The translations under genes and the position numbers were made by a program. A stretch of DNA of 64,000 bases, taken from contig CAJTBO010000027.1 of assembly GCA_910573755.1 (NCBI GenBank), forward strand, positions 1 to 64,000. The letters are read 5' to 3'. Source of the DNA: Lachnospiraceae bacterium (GTDB lineage Bacteria; Bacillota; Clostridia; Lachnospirales; Lachnospiraceae). Below the pieces are notes generated by a model. It was not told the DNA's origin and did no database searches. It saw only the letters and a list, made by a program, of their open reading frames with translations. Position 1 is the stretch's first letter, and every line of letters starts with the position of its first letter. This document shows, piece by piece, positions 1 through 9,339 of the stretch.

Positions 1-446
1 ATTTAGTTTATCCTGTCAAGTGATTTATGAAATTATACAAAAAAAGAACAGGGTACATATTTCTACATACACTGTTCTTTGTATCGTCCTTATCTAAATG
101 ACATTGGTGTATGAACGGAGCTTTTCTTTTGAAAATGAAACAGCAGATATTTATAAAATCAAACTATAAATTTTTGAGTTCAGCGGGGGCTGCTTGTACA
201 ACGGCTTTTTTTCTTTTGCCGTCGTGCGGCAGCCACTAAATATATTGATCTAGAAAATGAGAATACTTCTATTTTATTGTCTATATTTTAACCATCCATT
301 GAGCTATCGGGTTGATAATCGATACGGGAAGCAGCTTTGCAGAAAGAACGAGCAATTTATTATAAAGGCCGGCAGTAACCACGCGCTTTGAACTCCCGGC
401 ACAGGAAGCTATCCTTCTCTTCGCTGAACTGTCCGCTGAAAATCGC
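1..446. other. Gene-free left edge with two hairpins
   Basis: I see no convincing coding frame here. An inverted repeat AAAGAACAG (43-51) / CTGTTCTTT (72-80) is followed on the minus strand by a run of seven T, so it reads as a minus-strand terminator. A second nested hairpin pairs GGCTGC (188-193) with GCAGCC (229-234) and ACGGC (201-205) with GCCGT (218-222). The first could end transcription from the MerR-type gene to its right, although it lies about 370 bases beyond that gene. Confidence 0.5.
43..80 (-). terminator. Rho-independent terminator-like hairpin
   Basis: The sequence shows a 9-bp perfect stem, AAAGAACAG/CTGTTCTTT, with a 20-nt loop. Read on the minus strand it is followed by seven T. 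The gene it serves is uncertain; the nearest upstream minus-strand gene is the MerR-type regulator. Confidence 0.55.
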
Positions 447-1268
447 TCATTTTGATTTCACAGGTATCTCAACCTGCACGAGCGCGTCCTCCGCCCGGTC
501 TATCACCTTTTCATTGATGATGACTTCATAAGAAAATCCGGATAATACAAGGCCGTGTTCCCCGGCATATTCAAATATCCTTTGGTAACACAGCACAGGG
601 CTTTCCGCCGCATCTCTGTAAAATGCCCGCACGTAATCTCCGGCAGGCTGTATGTGCAATCCGTCTTTCTTTATGGGAAACGGGATTTCAATAAAAAGTC
701 CGGAATAATCCTCAAAGTCCCCGCTCCGCAGGCTGTCCACCGCGATCATCGTCCCGTAAGAGGCATCATGCAGACGGCGAAGCTGATACTTTTTCGTTTC
801 GGCGGTTATCATCTCCGCCTGCTTATCAAACGTAGTGCCGCGGTTGATGTCTACGGTAACCAGTCTGCGTTCCTCTTTCTGCACAATGCTGATTTCCGAT
901 AAGTCTATCGTTAATAATGTCTGCATATTCCGGCGGTGGCAGCACAGCGTTTTCCGCACCGCCTTCAGATACGCCATATTGCGGTCCAGCTCTTCAATTT
1001 TTTCCCGCAAAAGCTGTTCCATATTGGCAGCAGAACGGTTTTTCATAAATGCACGGATCTCATCGATCGGAACGTCCAGCTCCCGCAGCAGCAGAATTGT
1101 TTCCAGAATGGCACTCTGGTAGTAGCTGTAATATCGGTATCCGTTTTCGGGATGGATCAACGATGGATGAAACAGACCGATCTCATCATACCACATTAAC
1201 GTTTTTTTATTGATGCCATGCAGAGCCGCAAATTGGCCGATCGTGAGCAATTTTCTCTTTTTCTCCAT
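447..1268 (-). CDS. MerR family transcriptional regulator with effector-binding domain
   Basis: A 273-residue DNA-binding regulator. Residues 8-75 form a MerR-type winged helix-turn-helix: TIGQFAALHGINKKTLMWYDEIGL, written here in two parts as TIGQFAALHGI and NKKTLMWYDEIGL, then NGYRYYS. A dimerisation helix follows (about 80-120), then a C-terminal part of about 150 residues resembling GyrI-like small-molecule binding domains. The gene is divergent from a MATE exporter, 90 bp away. A 19-bp-spaced promoter with a perfect inverted repeat lies in the gap, as expected if this protein activates the exporter by unwinding that spacer. The start has AGAGG eleven bases upstream. The ligand cannot be read from the sequence. 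Confidence 0.9.
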   Translation of the reverse strand: MEKKRKLLTIGQFAALHGINKKTLMWYDEIGLFHPSLIHPENGYRYYSYYQSAILETILLLRELDVPIDEIRAFMKNRSAANMEQLLREKIEELDRNMAYLKAVRKTLCCHRRNMQTLLTIDLSEISIVQKEERRLVTVDINRGTTFDKQAEMITAETKKYQLRRLHDASYGTMIAVDSLRSGDFEDYSGLFIEIPFPIKKDGLHIQPAGDYVRAFYRDAAESPVLCYQRIFEYAGEHGLVLSGFSYEVIINEKVIDRAEDALVQVEIPVKSK

Positions 1269-1283
1269 TTTTCAAAATACCTC

Positions 1284-1314
1284 TTGACCGTACAGTTACT
1301 GTACGGATTATCAT
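1284..1314 (+). promoter_or_regulatory. MerR-type operator-promoter for the MATE gene
   Basis: A -35 TTGACC (1284-1289) and a -10 TATCAT (1309-1314) are separated by 19 bp, the long spacer typical of MerR-activated promoters. A perfect inverted repeat CCGTACAG-TTA-CTGTACGG (1288-1306) fills the spacer. It lies between the divergent regulator and exporter genes, so it probably controls both. Confidence 0.85.
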
Positions 1315-1358
1315 ATCGCATATACAGAAGAAAAACAAGTAAAAAAAGGAGAACCATC

Positions 1359-2690
1359 ATGAAAGATCAAAATACTTACAACAAACCGGTCACATTGAAG
1401 AACATCCTCAGATTTGCAGTCCCAACCATTGCAATGTCTGTCTTTATGTCCTTCTACACCATGGTTGACGGTCTGTTCGTGTCAAACCTGATCGGTACAG
1501 GCGCACTGTCTGCGATCAACCTGACAGCCCCTGTGATTCAAGTGGTGACAGCCATTTCCACCATGCTGGCAACCGGCGGAAGTGCGGTCATCATGAAAAA
1601 GATGGGCGAACAAAAGCCAAAAGAGGCTAAGGAGGATTTCACGTTCCTGATCCTGGTGAACGTGGCTGTCGGCCTGGTCATGACTATGCTCGGATACGCC
1701 CTGATGGAAACCGTCTTTGGGGGCATGGGACTGTCCCCGGAAGTTGCCGGCTACTGTACCTCGTATCTTGGCCACTATCTTCTTTTTACGATCCCGATCC
1801 TGCTGATGAACAATTTCACCCTCTATATGATCGCCTCTGAAAAGGCAGCCCTGTCCCTGATCTGTTCCGTGTCGGGCGGCGTGCTGAACATTGTGCTTGA
1901 CTATGTATTTATCGGTCTTCTGGATACGGGAATCAGCGGTGCAGCCATCGCCACGGGGCTTGGCTACTCCGTGACCGCCGTTGCCGGCCTGTTTGTGTTC
2001 AGCCGTAAAAGGAATCTCCTTCACTTTACAAAGCCCGCTTTCCGCTTTAAGGTTCTTGCGGGCGCGGCAACAAACGGGTGCTCTGAAATGGCGACTGCCC
2101 TGGTCACAGGCATCATCACGATGATGTTCAACCGGACAATGCTCCGTTATGTCGGCGAGGACGGTGTTGCCGCCGTGACCATCATCATGTATGTCCTGAT
2201 GTTTGCGAGTTCCCTTTACACGGGATATTCCTATGGCGTCGCTCCTATGCTCAGTTACTATTACGGCGAGAAGAATCACAAAAAGTTGAAAAAGCTGGTT
2301 TCCACCAGTCTGAAAGTGATCGCCGTTATTTCCCTTGTGACAGTGGCGGCGTCCTTTGCCACGACAAAGCCCCTGGTATCCATTTTTGCCCGGCCGGATA
2401 ATCCGGTTTATGACCTGGCTGTCACCGGAAATCGAATTTGCACCCTGGCGCTGTTCTTTATCGGCTTTAATATCTTTGCCAGCGGAATGTTTACGGCATT
2501 GTCCAACGGTATTATCTCCGCAGTCCTTGCCTTCTCCCGCTCCTTTGTATTCATGCTGATCGCCATGCTGGTCCTGCCCGCAATTTTAGGGGTAAACGGT
2601 ATCTGGCTGGCTACACCGGCAGCGGAACTTATGGCGCTGGCCCTGTCGGCATTGATGTTCGTAAAATACCGGAAACGATATCAATACTAA
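1359..2690 (+). CDS. MATE family multidrug/metabolite efflux transporter
   Basis: A 443-residue inner-membrane exporter of the MATE family, usually driven by Na+ or H+ gradients. About twelve hydrophobic segments are visible in two halves. The N-terminal half opens with KNILRFAVPTIAMSVFMSFY and carries the conserved VDGLFVSNLIGTGALSA pattern. The start ATG at 1359 is chosen because AAAAAAGGAGAA lies just upstream. The frame stays open for 47 codons further upstream, but that stretch crosses the promoter and operator. Length matches the family norm of about 440-460. It is divergent from a MerR-type regulator and probably induced by that protein's ligand. The substrate is not predictable from sequence. 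Confidence 0.92.
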   Translation: MKDQNTYNKPVTLKNILRFAVPTIAMSVFMSFYTMVDGLFVSNLIGTGALSAINLTAPVIQVVTAISTMLATGGSAVIMKKMGEQKPKEAKEDFTFLILVNVAVGLVMTMLGYALMETVFGGMGLSPEVAGYCTSYLGHYLLFTIPILLMNNFTLYMIASEKAALSLICSVSGGVLNIVLDYVFIGLLDTGISGAAIATGLGYSVTAVAGLFVFSRKRNLLHFTKPAFRFKVLAGAATNGCSEMATALVTGIITMMFNRTMLRYVGEDGVAAVTIIMYVLMFASSLYTGYSYGVAPMLSYYYGEKNHKKLKKLVSTSLKVIAVISLVTVAASFATTKPLVSIFARPDNPVYDLAVTGNRICTLALFFIGFNIFASGMFTALSNGIISAVLAFSRSFVFMLIAMLVLPAILGVNGIWLATPAAELMALALSALMFVKYRKRYQY

Positions 2691-2990
2691 GGGCCCCATC
2701 TTCCCCGCATCGGAGTCTCCATTACAAACAGCCAACGGACAGTTTAAAAACCGTCCGCTGCTTAAAAACCAACCCTGATCCTCAAATATGGCTTAGAACC
2801 GGAATATTTATCCGTCGACTGATATGGATGGTATCACATACACCGTCCATATCAGGCTAAACGGCATTATATGCATCGTCCACATCGGACTGAACGGCAT
2901 CACATATATCGTCCACATCAGGCTGAAAGATATCACACACCGCAGCCGCTATCATATCTGCCGCAGGAAATATTTTGCCTGCCGTCCTCA
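2691..2990. other. Intergenic region with tandem repeat
   Basis: This is a 300-bp gap between the MATE gene (plus) and the convergent glycosidase gene (minus). A weak hairpin CGGAC/GTCCG lies near 2738-2760. The rest is dominated by a three-copy 33-bp tandem repeat, listed separately. No credible gene is seen. Confidence 0.6.
2830..2928. repeat. 33-bp tandem repeat, three copies
   Basis: Units lie at 2830-2862, 2863-2895 and 2896-2928, with a decaying fourth start at 2929. Each starts GGYATYA and contains CATCGTCCACATC or a close variant, then AGGCTGAA or a variant. The period of 33 keeps one plus-strand frame open (11-residue periodicity), but no ribosome binding site precedes it. Confidence 0.85.
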
Positions 2991-5900
2991 TTACTTATTT
3001 AAAATATAAATTTCCGGTTTTTTCATTATACCGATTTCCGTAAAATGATAAAAATCCGTCCAGCTTTCATCCTTCAATCGCCACAACATAGGATGAGAAC
3101 TGATAAAATCTTTATCATTTCGATCATGCAGATGTCCTAATGTATTGAACCGCAGCCCGAGCAGAACGATCGCCACATCATGCATCCCGTTCTCCAGATC
3201 ATCTATAAGCAATTCATACGGCGGGCATATAATAAAATCCCTGTGGCGTTTCCCGTCTATCTCCACTGCGATACAGGCCCCTCTGTAATACGGAACCCTC
3301 AATCGCATTTTCCCTGATGCAACATGTACCTTTACGTGGTATGAGATATTACCTCCGTAAAAAGCCAGCCCCTGATCAACAATACTGCCAAATCTCAGTT
3401 CTTTATTTAATGTTGACAGTCTTATATTTTTACCGTCCGAATATACCCCGAATCCCCCCAGCAGATACATTGCTTCCAGATCTGTATTCTCCGTATAGCC
3501 GATCCGGAGTTCCAGAATGTTCTCGCCCTTTTTCACACTTCCCAGACTGTAAACCCTGACCGCCTCATCTATATACCAATCACCGGTTTTTTCCGCGGCT
3601 TCTCCGTTAAATGTAAGGCTCTCCAGATCCATATCCTCCATCCCTATTTCAATATTTTCTATCTCTGTTTCCGAGAAGATCCGATAGCGCAATTTTAACG
3701 CCGCCTTCTTTTCTGAAACGGGATACATATAGGGCTGTACCATTGTATAGTCCCGTTTCCTGTAACCTAACCGGCATCGCAGCCTTTCATCGATCCTCAG
3801 GATCTCTTCCTCAGCATGATACTCCTCCCCGCAAAGGGCAAATTCCGCCTTGTCAAGCAATAACACGTTTTTTTCAGATAATGCATACCCGCATGCCTCC
3901 GGAATCTCCGCTTTCTCCCATATCCCTTCCTCCTCATCCGGTCTTATCTTTTCCGCCGCATACTGTAAGAACATTCCTTTTTGCAGGCAGTAAAGCATCA
4001 GTTCATTCCCTTCATAATATTCCGGATAGGCTGTTGTTTTCCCGGCTGAATACTCCGCATCGCATACGGATAGGCTGCCCCGGAACAGATCCACCTGATA
4101 TACCGTATAGTCCCCGTCTATTTCAACCGCATAATCTTTCCTGACGTTTTCCGCATCATGGGGTCTTTTTACTGCCGGCGCGAAAAAAACAATCTTTCCC
4201 TCCGGCAGGCTCCTCGTTTGCACCATCATATCGCTTATCCACCCATGTTCTCTATCCGACATCACCACTTTGCTGCAGGATCTGAACAGCTTCAGCACTT
4301 CCTCCCGCTGAAAAGGGATCACCTTACCACAGTTTTCCAGAAGATCCTCTGTCATCTTCCCCTCCAGAAAAGCAGGCCGGTATTTCAAAAAAAACACCTG
4401 TCCGCCCGAGCGCTCATATTCCTGCAGGATCTTCACTGTCGACCTTCTTACATTAATAAGTTCCGGAACTAAAATCACTTCATATTTCATTTCCCCGAAA
4501 GATTTTCCATCATGGTATAATTCCTGCATCAATGCTTCATCCAGATAATCAAATTCGATCTGGTGTGATACAAGTTCCGTTGCAAGCAATTTAAAATCAT
4601 CATCCATCTTTTTACATCTCTCACCTGTCTGTGACTCTGGTCCAAACAGCAGCCAATAGCTTTCCAACGGATGGATCACTCCTATTTTCCCCTGCGCTTC
4701 TCCCTGCGTCAGCAGAAAATTCACCCTTGCGAAATAATCCTCCAGATACCTGAATTCACGATACCAGGGGGACTGATAAAAAATGCTCGCCGGCCAGTCT
4801 CTCTTAGCCTCTCCTTTCATGGACATCCATGCCAAATGCGGAACACGCTTCGTAATGCCAAGGGCAGCCTGCCAATCAGACTGGAATTTATAGTCGCGGA
4901 ACTCAAAGCCCCAATTCGTACCCCCGTACGCTTCCGACATCCCCCCTTTTTTTCCGTATTGGTGTATAATCGATTGGATCTGCTTCCCTGTTGTAACCGC
5001 GACATCATCAAAGAGCAGATCCATTCCCGGTTCGTCCATATCCCTGTACATACGCATCATATCGCCTCCGGAGCGATTCTGCATAAACAGCGTCTCCTCA
5101 AACAGATAATGCCCTGTGAAATTGATTCCGTTCTCTTTGCACCAGTCCCCTATATTCTGTGAATATGCTTTTTCGAACAGATCCGAGAGAAGTTCATGAT
5201 ATACATAACGGACCGACTCGTCACCCGATCTCTTTTCCCAGAACAGTTCCGGAAGCCGATCCAGAAGAGAGAGTGCATACCGCTGTTCTCCCTCCTCCTG
5301 TATTTTCGGCGTCCAGGGCAAAAACTGGTCCGTCCCGTCAAAAGGTTCCGAAAAATTTGTCATAAAGATCATATGCGGCTCGTCCGTAAAAACAGAAGGT
5401 ATCACTTTCCCAAACTCTTCCCCCAGACAGGACTTATATATTTCATGCGTATTTTTTATAAAAAGGTCTATCGCCTCTTTATTCATAACATCTACATAAG
5501 CGCCCTCATTGTACCAGGAATGTATTGGGTTTTCTTCTATGTAAGCATACCATTTTATGCCGGATGCACATTCATCCTTCCTGATCACTCTATATTCCTT
5601 CAGATACCCCGTCTTATCCAGAATAACATCGTAAACTTTTGCCAGAATGCCCCTGTCTGTCCGTACTCCGACCGCAAAATTAGGTTTATAATCCGGATTC
5701 TCTCCGATATTGCTTTCCTCATAGGGTGTCTGCGTAAATAAGAGATGCGTTGCCCTGTATCCGGGATGTTTAGTGACACTTCCGCCCCCATACCCCGAAG
5801 GCCAACGGTCTTCATCGTAAAGCCCCGCATATAAACCGTTTCTTTTTGCTTCTTTTACACAGATTTCAACCGCCTCCAGAAATTTGTCCGAAAGATACGG

Positions 5901-6068
5901 CGTTTTCAAGCCCACTCTGGGATGCATATAAAATCCCCCGAATCCCATTTCCTTGAAAACGGATATCTGCCGTACCAACTGTTCTTCTTCAAGATCTGTA
6001 TTCCACGCCCAGAACGGCATTCCTCTGTATTCTGCCCCCGGATTTTTCAGAATGTATTCACTTAACAT
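2991..6068 (-). CDS. GH106-like glycoside hydrolase (alpha-L-rhamnosidase-related), cytoplasmic
   Basis: A 1025-residue protein without a signal peptide, so it probably acts in the cytoplasm on imported glycosides. The first 450 residues carry patterns I associate with GH106-type alpha-L-rhamnosidases: PFWAWN at 18-23, GGFYMHPRVGLKTPYLS at about 44-60, YDEDRWPSG at 84-92, FTDEP at 227-231 (an acidic pair suited to catalysis) and SEAYGGTNWGF at 378-388. The C-terminal half looks beta-rich. It is the last gene of a minus-strand run downstream of an ABC sugar importer, about 70 bp after a permease gene, so the importer probably supplies its substrate. Rhamnose specificity is inferred from family resemblance only; GH106-like proteins are diverse and largely uncharacterised. 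Confidence 0.8.
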   Translation of the reverse strand: MLSEYILKNPGAEYRGMPFWAWNTDLEEEQLVRQISVFKEMGFGGFYMHPRVGLKTPYLSDKFLEAVEICVKEAKRNGLYAGLYDEDRWPSGYGGGSVTKHPGYRATHLLFTQTPYEESNIGENPDYKPNFAVGVRTDRGILAKVYDVILDKTGYLKEYRVIRKDECASGIKWYAYIEENPIHSWYNEGAYVDVMNKEAIDLFIKNTHEIYKSCLGEEFGKVIPSVFTDEPHMIFMTNFSEPFDGTDQFLPWTPKIQEEGEQRYALSLLDRLPELFWEKRSGDESVRYVYHELLSDLFEKAYSQNIGDWCKENGINFTGHYLFEETLFMQNRSGGDMMRMYRDMDEPGMDLLFDDVAVTTGKQIQSIIHQYGKKGGMSEAYGGTNWGFEFRDYKFQSDWQAALGITKRVPHLAWMSMKGEAKRDWPASIFYQSPWYREFRYLEDYFARVNFLLTQGEAQGKIGVIHPLESYWLLFGPESQTGERCKKMDDDFKLLATELVSHQIEFDYLDEALMQELYHDGKSFGEMKYEVILVPELINVRRSTVKILQEYERSGGQVFFLKYRPAFLEGKMTEDLLENCGKVIPFQREEVLKLFRSCSKVVMSDREHGWISDMMVQTRSLPEGKIVFFAPAVKRPHDAENVRKDYAVEIDGDYTVYQVDLFRGSLSVCDAEYSAGKTTAYPEYYEGNELMLYCLQKGMFLQYAAEKIRPDEEEGIWEKAEIPEACGYALSEKNVLLLDKAEFALCGEEYHAEEEILRIDERLRCRLGYRKRDYTMVQPYMYPVSEKKAALKLRYRIFSETEIENIEIGMEDMDLESLTFNGEAAEKTGDWYIDEAVRVYSLGSVKKGENILELRIGYTENTDLEAMYLLGGFGVYSDGKNIRLSTLNKELRFGSIVDQGLAFYGGNISYHVKVHVASGKMRLRVPYYRGACIAVEIDGKRHRDFIICPPYELLIDDLENGMHDVAIVLLGLRFNTLGHLHDRNDKDFISSHPMLWRLKDESWTDFYHFTEIGIMKKPEIYILNK

Positions 6069-6136
6069 AATTTCACCACTTTCACCTTATATTTATATCT
6101 GGAAAATCCCGGAGAATACCCCCGGGATATAAGTGC

Positions 6137-7081
6137 TCAGGCTCTTCCCTTCGCCTCTTTCCATGTTGAAAAACTCTGTGTAATGACTCTCGATCCCAAA
6201 ATTATGATCAAAAACATTCCCAGTGCGATATCCTGAAGCGCTTCGGAAAAGCCCAATGCCACAAATCCGTTAAAAATGATTGTAATGGAAATGCCCCCTA
6301 TAAAAATCAGCAACGGCATACATTCTACCTGTTTTCTCATATATCTTCCCAAAATAACGCACATGATCGGCCTGAACACCATGCTCATCGATGTCATTTC
6401 CGTCCCTGCCGTAATGGAACCGGAATAACAGATATACAAAAGCGCCGACAAAGAGCCGAAAATACCTGTAAGGGCAATAGCAGCAAACTTGATCCTATCC
6501 GCATTGATCCCTACGTTTTTACACATCTTCTCGTCATTTCCCACCGCCGTAATATAACTCCCCACTCTGGTCTTATAGTAAAGAATATAGGCAAATACGG
6601 CAGCTGCAAAAACAATGATAATATTGCAGGGATAAGACCCGATAAAATATTCCGCTTCCGTGATCCTCAAATACCCTGATGAGCCGACCAGCTTCGCTCC
6701 TGCCACTTCAAAGATCAACACGATCCCCAGAGAGATCACCATTGCAGGAATCTTTATAAACCGGTACAGCAACGCCATGAACAGCGCTACCGCCATTCCT
6801 CCGATAAAGCAACCTGCCACAAGCCCCGCAACGCCAAATTTCTGCGCCATGATCCCACCAATAATCGCGGCAAACACTGTTCTGGCTCCCATGCTCAAAT
6901 CCATGAGATCCGCATTCATCATAAGATACAGCCCCAGTCCCATTATAGTCGGAATCATACTCTGGCTGACCACGATTGGCAGACTGTGCATTCCGAACCC
7001 GGACGCACTTATCGAAAAAAACAAATATAAAATAATCGGTAAAGAAATCAGCTTTATTATATTCAACACATTTTTATTCAT
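6137..7081 (-). CDS. ABC sugar transporter permease (BPD_transp_2 family), second permease
   Basis: A 314-residue polytopic membrane protein of the CUT2-type (ribose/galactose/autoinducer-2) permease family. It has eight to ten hydrophobic segments and the family-typical stretch LYLMMNADLMDLSMGARTVF, followed by GGIMAQKFGVAGLVAGCFIGG. It probably pairs with the other permease of this locus (8400-9329) as a heterodimeric channel. GAGGACTATC precedes the ATG. It sits between the binding-protein gene and the glycosidase gene in the same orientation with short gaps, which supports one operon. Confidence 0.88.
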   Translation of the reverse strand: MNKNVLNIIKLISLPIILYLFFSISASGFGMHSLPIVVSQSMIPTIMGLGLYLMMNADLMDLSMGARTVFAAIIGGIMAQKFGVAGLVAGCFIGGMAVALFMALLYRFIKIPAMVISLGIVLIFEVAGAKLVGSSGYLRITEAEYFIGSYPCNIIIVFAAAVFAYILYYKTRVGSYITAVGNDEKMCKNVGINADRIKFAAIALTGIFGSLSALLYICYSGSITAGTEMTSMSMVFRPIMCVILGRYMRKQVECMPLLIFIGGISITIIFNGFVALGFSEALQDIALGMFLIIILGSRVITQSFSTWKEAKGRA

Positions 7082-7131
7082 GATAGTCCTCTTTTCCGCA
7101 AATATCAGATTCTGAACGGTTATGCCTGTTT

Positions 7132-8316
7132 TCAGTCAGCGGTATTTTCTACAAACTCCTGAATCATATTCCTCATAGCTTCCTCGTCCAATCCGCTATT
7201 TACGCTCTTATCCAACGTATCTTTTATTACGCTCTCCTCATAGTATAAAGTATCTGCATTTCCGTATTTTTCCAGCCATTTTGCAGCAGTTTCCGCATCA
7301 TCGATATCATACATCGGAATCTCCAGTTCCAATGGCATATCCGAAATACGATTTCCCTTGCAGGCATTTGCCACCGCTGCCGTAATCATATAAGGATCAT
7401 ACCCCCAGCTCGGCGCCCCTGAACTTGTCGCAAGTATATTCTTTTCAAACAGTTCCGCCATTGAATCCGGAAAATCGATCGTCGCCAGTTTTACGCTTTC
7501 AACTTTTCCGGCATCCTCGATTGCCTTTGCAACCGCTTCATGGATTCCGGCTCCTGTTGTGCCGACAACAAATATCGCATCCAGATCGCTGTACGCCGAT
7601 AAAAAACTCTCCGCCGCATTCGTGGCGTCAGATGCCTGTGTAAGATCTCTCGCTTCCGCCACGATCTCCATGCCAAATTCCTCGCAGGCCCTCTGCGCAC
7701 CCTGCTCTCTGAGATCTGTCGTATTATTTCCCTTCGCCATAGAAATGATAGCCACTTTGCTGATTCCTTTATTGTGCAGATTAGACATCACCTGATAACC
7801 CGTTTTTTCCTCATCCTCAAAACAATGGCCGATATAGTAATCGGAAGACTCCACCAGTGCTTTTATTTCTTCATCTGTAATACTTCTGAAAGCTATTCCC
7901 CAGTAAACCCCGGCTTCCTCACACATTGTAGTCACAGTCGTCAGTACAGAATCTGATGGCGGACCGAATACAATACCGTCTGCACCTGCCGCGATCTGGT
8001 CTTCCACAAACTGAATGGTGGCATCAGCCGATGCACCTATTCCTCCCTGAAAAACAACTGTTCCGCCCATACCTTCCACCATTGTTTTTACATTATTTGC
8101 CATCAGACTGAACATAGTCGCCCCGTTGTCAGTAAACCCTATTGCTATTTTAAAGCTTTCTTCACCTGTTGCTCCCTGCTCATTTCCGGTTTCCAATCCG
8201 GCACTTCCTTCCTGATCCTGCGCGGTATTGGAACCGCAGCCTACGAGACAGCCGCATAGCAATCCGAGAGTAAGCGCTGCCGCAAGTATTTTTTTCATAT
8301 TAATTTTTTTCATCAT
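7132..8316 (-). CDS. Sugar ABC transporter substrate-binding lipoprotein
   Basis: A 394-residue extracytoplasmic binding protein of the periplasmic-binding-protein type used by CUT2 importers. The N-terminus has a lysine-rich start, a hydrophobic core and a lipobox ending LVGC (Cys27), so it should be lipid-anchored outside the membrane. A Gln/Glu/Gly-rich linker follows. The mature part starts KIAIGFTDNGATMFSLMANN and includes the family-typical QFVEDQIAAGADGIVFGPPS and AIFVVGTTGAG. GGAGGAAAGAAT precedes the start. It lies between the two permease genes. The ligand is unknown; the adjacent GH106-like enzyme suggests a plant-type or host-type glycoside or its sugar. Confidence 0.9.
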   Translation of the reverse strand: MMKKINMKKILAAALTLGLLCGCLVGCGSNTAQDQEGSAGLETGNEQGATGEESFKIAIGFTDNGATMFSLMANNVKTMVEGMGGTVVFQGGIGASADATIQFVEDQIAAGADGIVFGPPSDSVLTTVTTMCEEAGVYWGIAFRSITDEEIKALVESSDYYIGHCFEDEEKTGYQVMSNLHNKGISKVAIISMAKGNNTTDLREQGAQRACEEFGMEIVAEARDLTQASDATNAAESFLSAYSDLDAIFVVGTTGAGIHEAVAKAIEDAGKVESVKLATIDFPDSMAELFEKNILATSSGAPSWGYDPYMITAAVANACKGNRISDMPLELEIPMYDIDDAETAAKWLEKYGNADTLYYEESVIKDTLDKSVNSGLDEEAMRNMIQEFVENTAD

Positions 8317-8399
8317 ATTCTTTCCTCCTGCATATTATTTCCTATAAAAATGTGTATCTGATTGGGAAATCCGGTTTCCCATAAAGCCCTGATAAAATA

Positions 8400-9329
8400 T
8401 TATTTAATGACAACTAGATTTTTACGGTCAAATGAAATGGCAATGGCTGCCAGAAAAACAATTCCCTGAATCAGTTGTTTATCATGTGTCCCCAGTCCCA
8501 TCAGCGTCATGCCGTTTGCCAGAAAAGCCATTGTAAAACTGCCGATAACAGCAGATCTGAATCTGCACGCCGAGCCGCCGCTCAGAGGAAGCCCGCCTAA
8601 AAGAGCTGCACACCATACATTCATCATAAGCGTGCCGCCTGTCGCCGCCGATGCAGTCCCTGTCCTGATCAGACTGAATAATCCCAAAAGTCCCACAACG
8701 CCGCCCATCACAATAAATGTCATATATTTTACTTTTTTCACCGACACGCCGGATAACCTTGCCGCCTCGGAACATGCTCCGACAGCCTTGCATTGTTTTC
8801 CGTATGCCGTAAAATTAAAGATATATGCGCCGACCAATGAGACCAGGATCATAACCGTTATCTTTAAACCGTTGCTGCCCCACTTTAACATGGAGACCGG
8901 CGCTGCCAGTGTACCTCCATCCAGCAAAAGAACCAGAATCCCCTGAAATACCGATTGTGTTGCCATGGTACCGATCAGCGAGCCAAGCCCCATATGTACA
9001 TGCACAAACCCGTTGAAACATCCCAAAACCAGTCCCGCCAGCACTGCCGCCGGAATTGCCAGAACCGGTGAAATCCCCGATGCAAATGCGGCGCAGGTAC
9101 AACTGACTGCCATAACGGTTCCCATAGACAGATCAAGATTTCCCACAGCCATGATAAAGGAAAAGGCAACCGTACCGATCAGAATAAAAAAGCTGTCATT
9201 CATGATCGCCTTCAGATTCCTTATTGAAAACACCTTTCCGCCGGTCAAAACCTGAAATAATATAATGACCGCCGCCAGTCCCAAAAAAGGAAACACGGTT
9301 TTTAAATTTATTTTCTTTAAACGCTCCAT
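8400..9329 (-). CDS. ABC sugar transporter permease (BPD_transp_2 family), first permease
   Basis: A 309-residue membrane permease of the ribose-type family. It has multiple hydrophobic helices and the signature-like stretch GNLDLSMGTVMAVSCTCAAF. GGAGGAGCAGG lies directly before the ATG. It follows the ATPase gene by only 10 bp and precedes the binding-protein gene. Two different permeases in one locus is a common CUT2 arrangement. Confidence 0.9.
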   Translation of the reverse strand: MERLKKINLKTVFPFLGLAAVIILFQVLTGGKVFSIRNLKAIMNDSFFILIGTVAFSFIMAVGNLDLSMGTVMAVSCTCAAFASGISPVLAIPAAVLAGLVLGCFNGFVHVHMGLGSLIGTMATQSVFQGILVLLLDGGTLAAPVSMLKWGSNGLKITVMILVSLVGAYIFNFTAYGKQCKAVGACSEAARLSGVSVKKVKYMTFIVMGGVVGLLGLFSLIRTGTASAATGGTLMMNVWCAALLGGLPLSGGSACRFRSAVIGSFTMAFLANGMTLMGLGTHDKQLIQGIVFLAAIAISFDRKNLVVIK

Positions 9330-9339
9330 CCTGCTCCTC

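Noticed and set aside
2830-2928. CRISPR array
   Set aside because: The 33-bp units are contiguous, with no spacers. The same holds for the 87-, 102- and 107-bp repeats.
2824-3009. 61-codon plus-strand frame in the 33-bp repeat
   Set aside because: No ribosome binding site, overlaps the glycosidase end, and openness follows from the period of 33.
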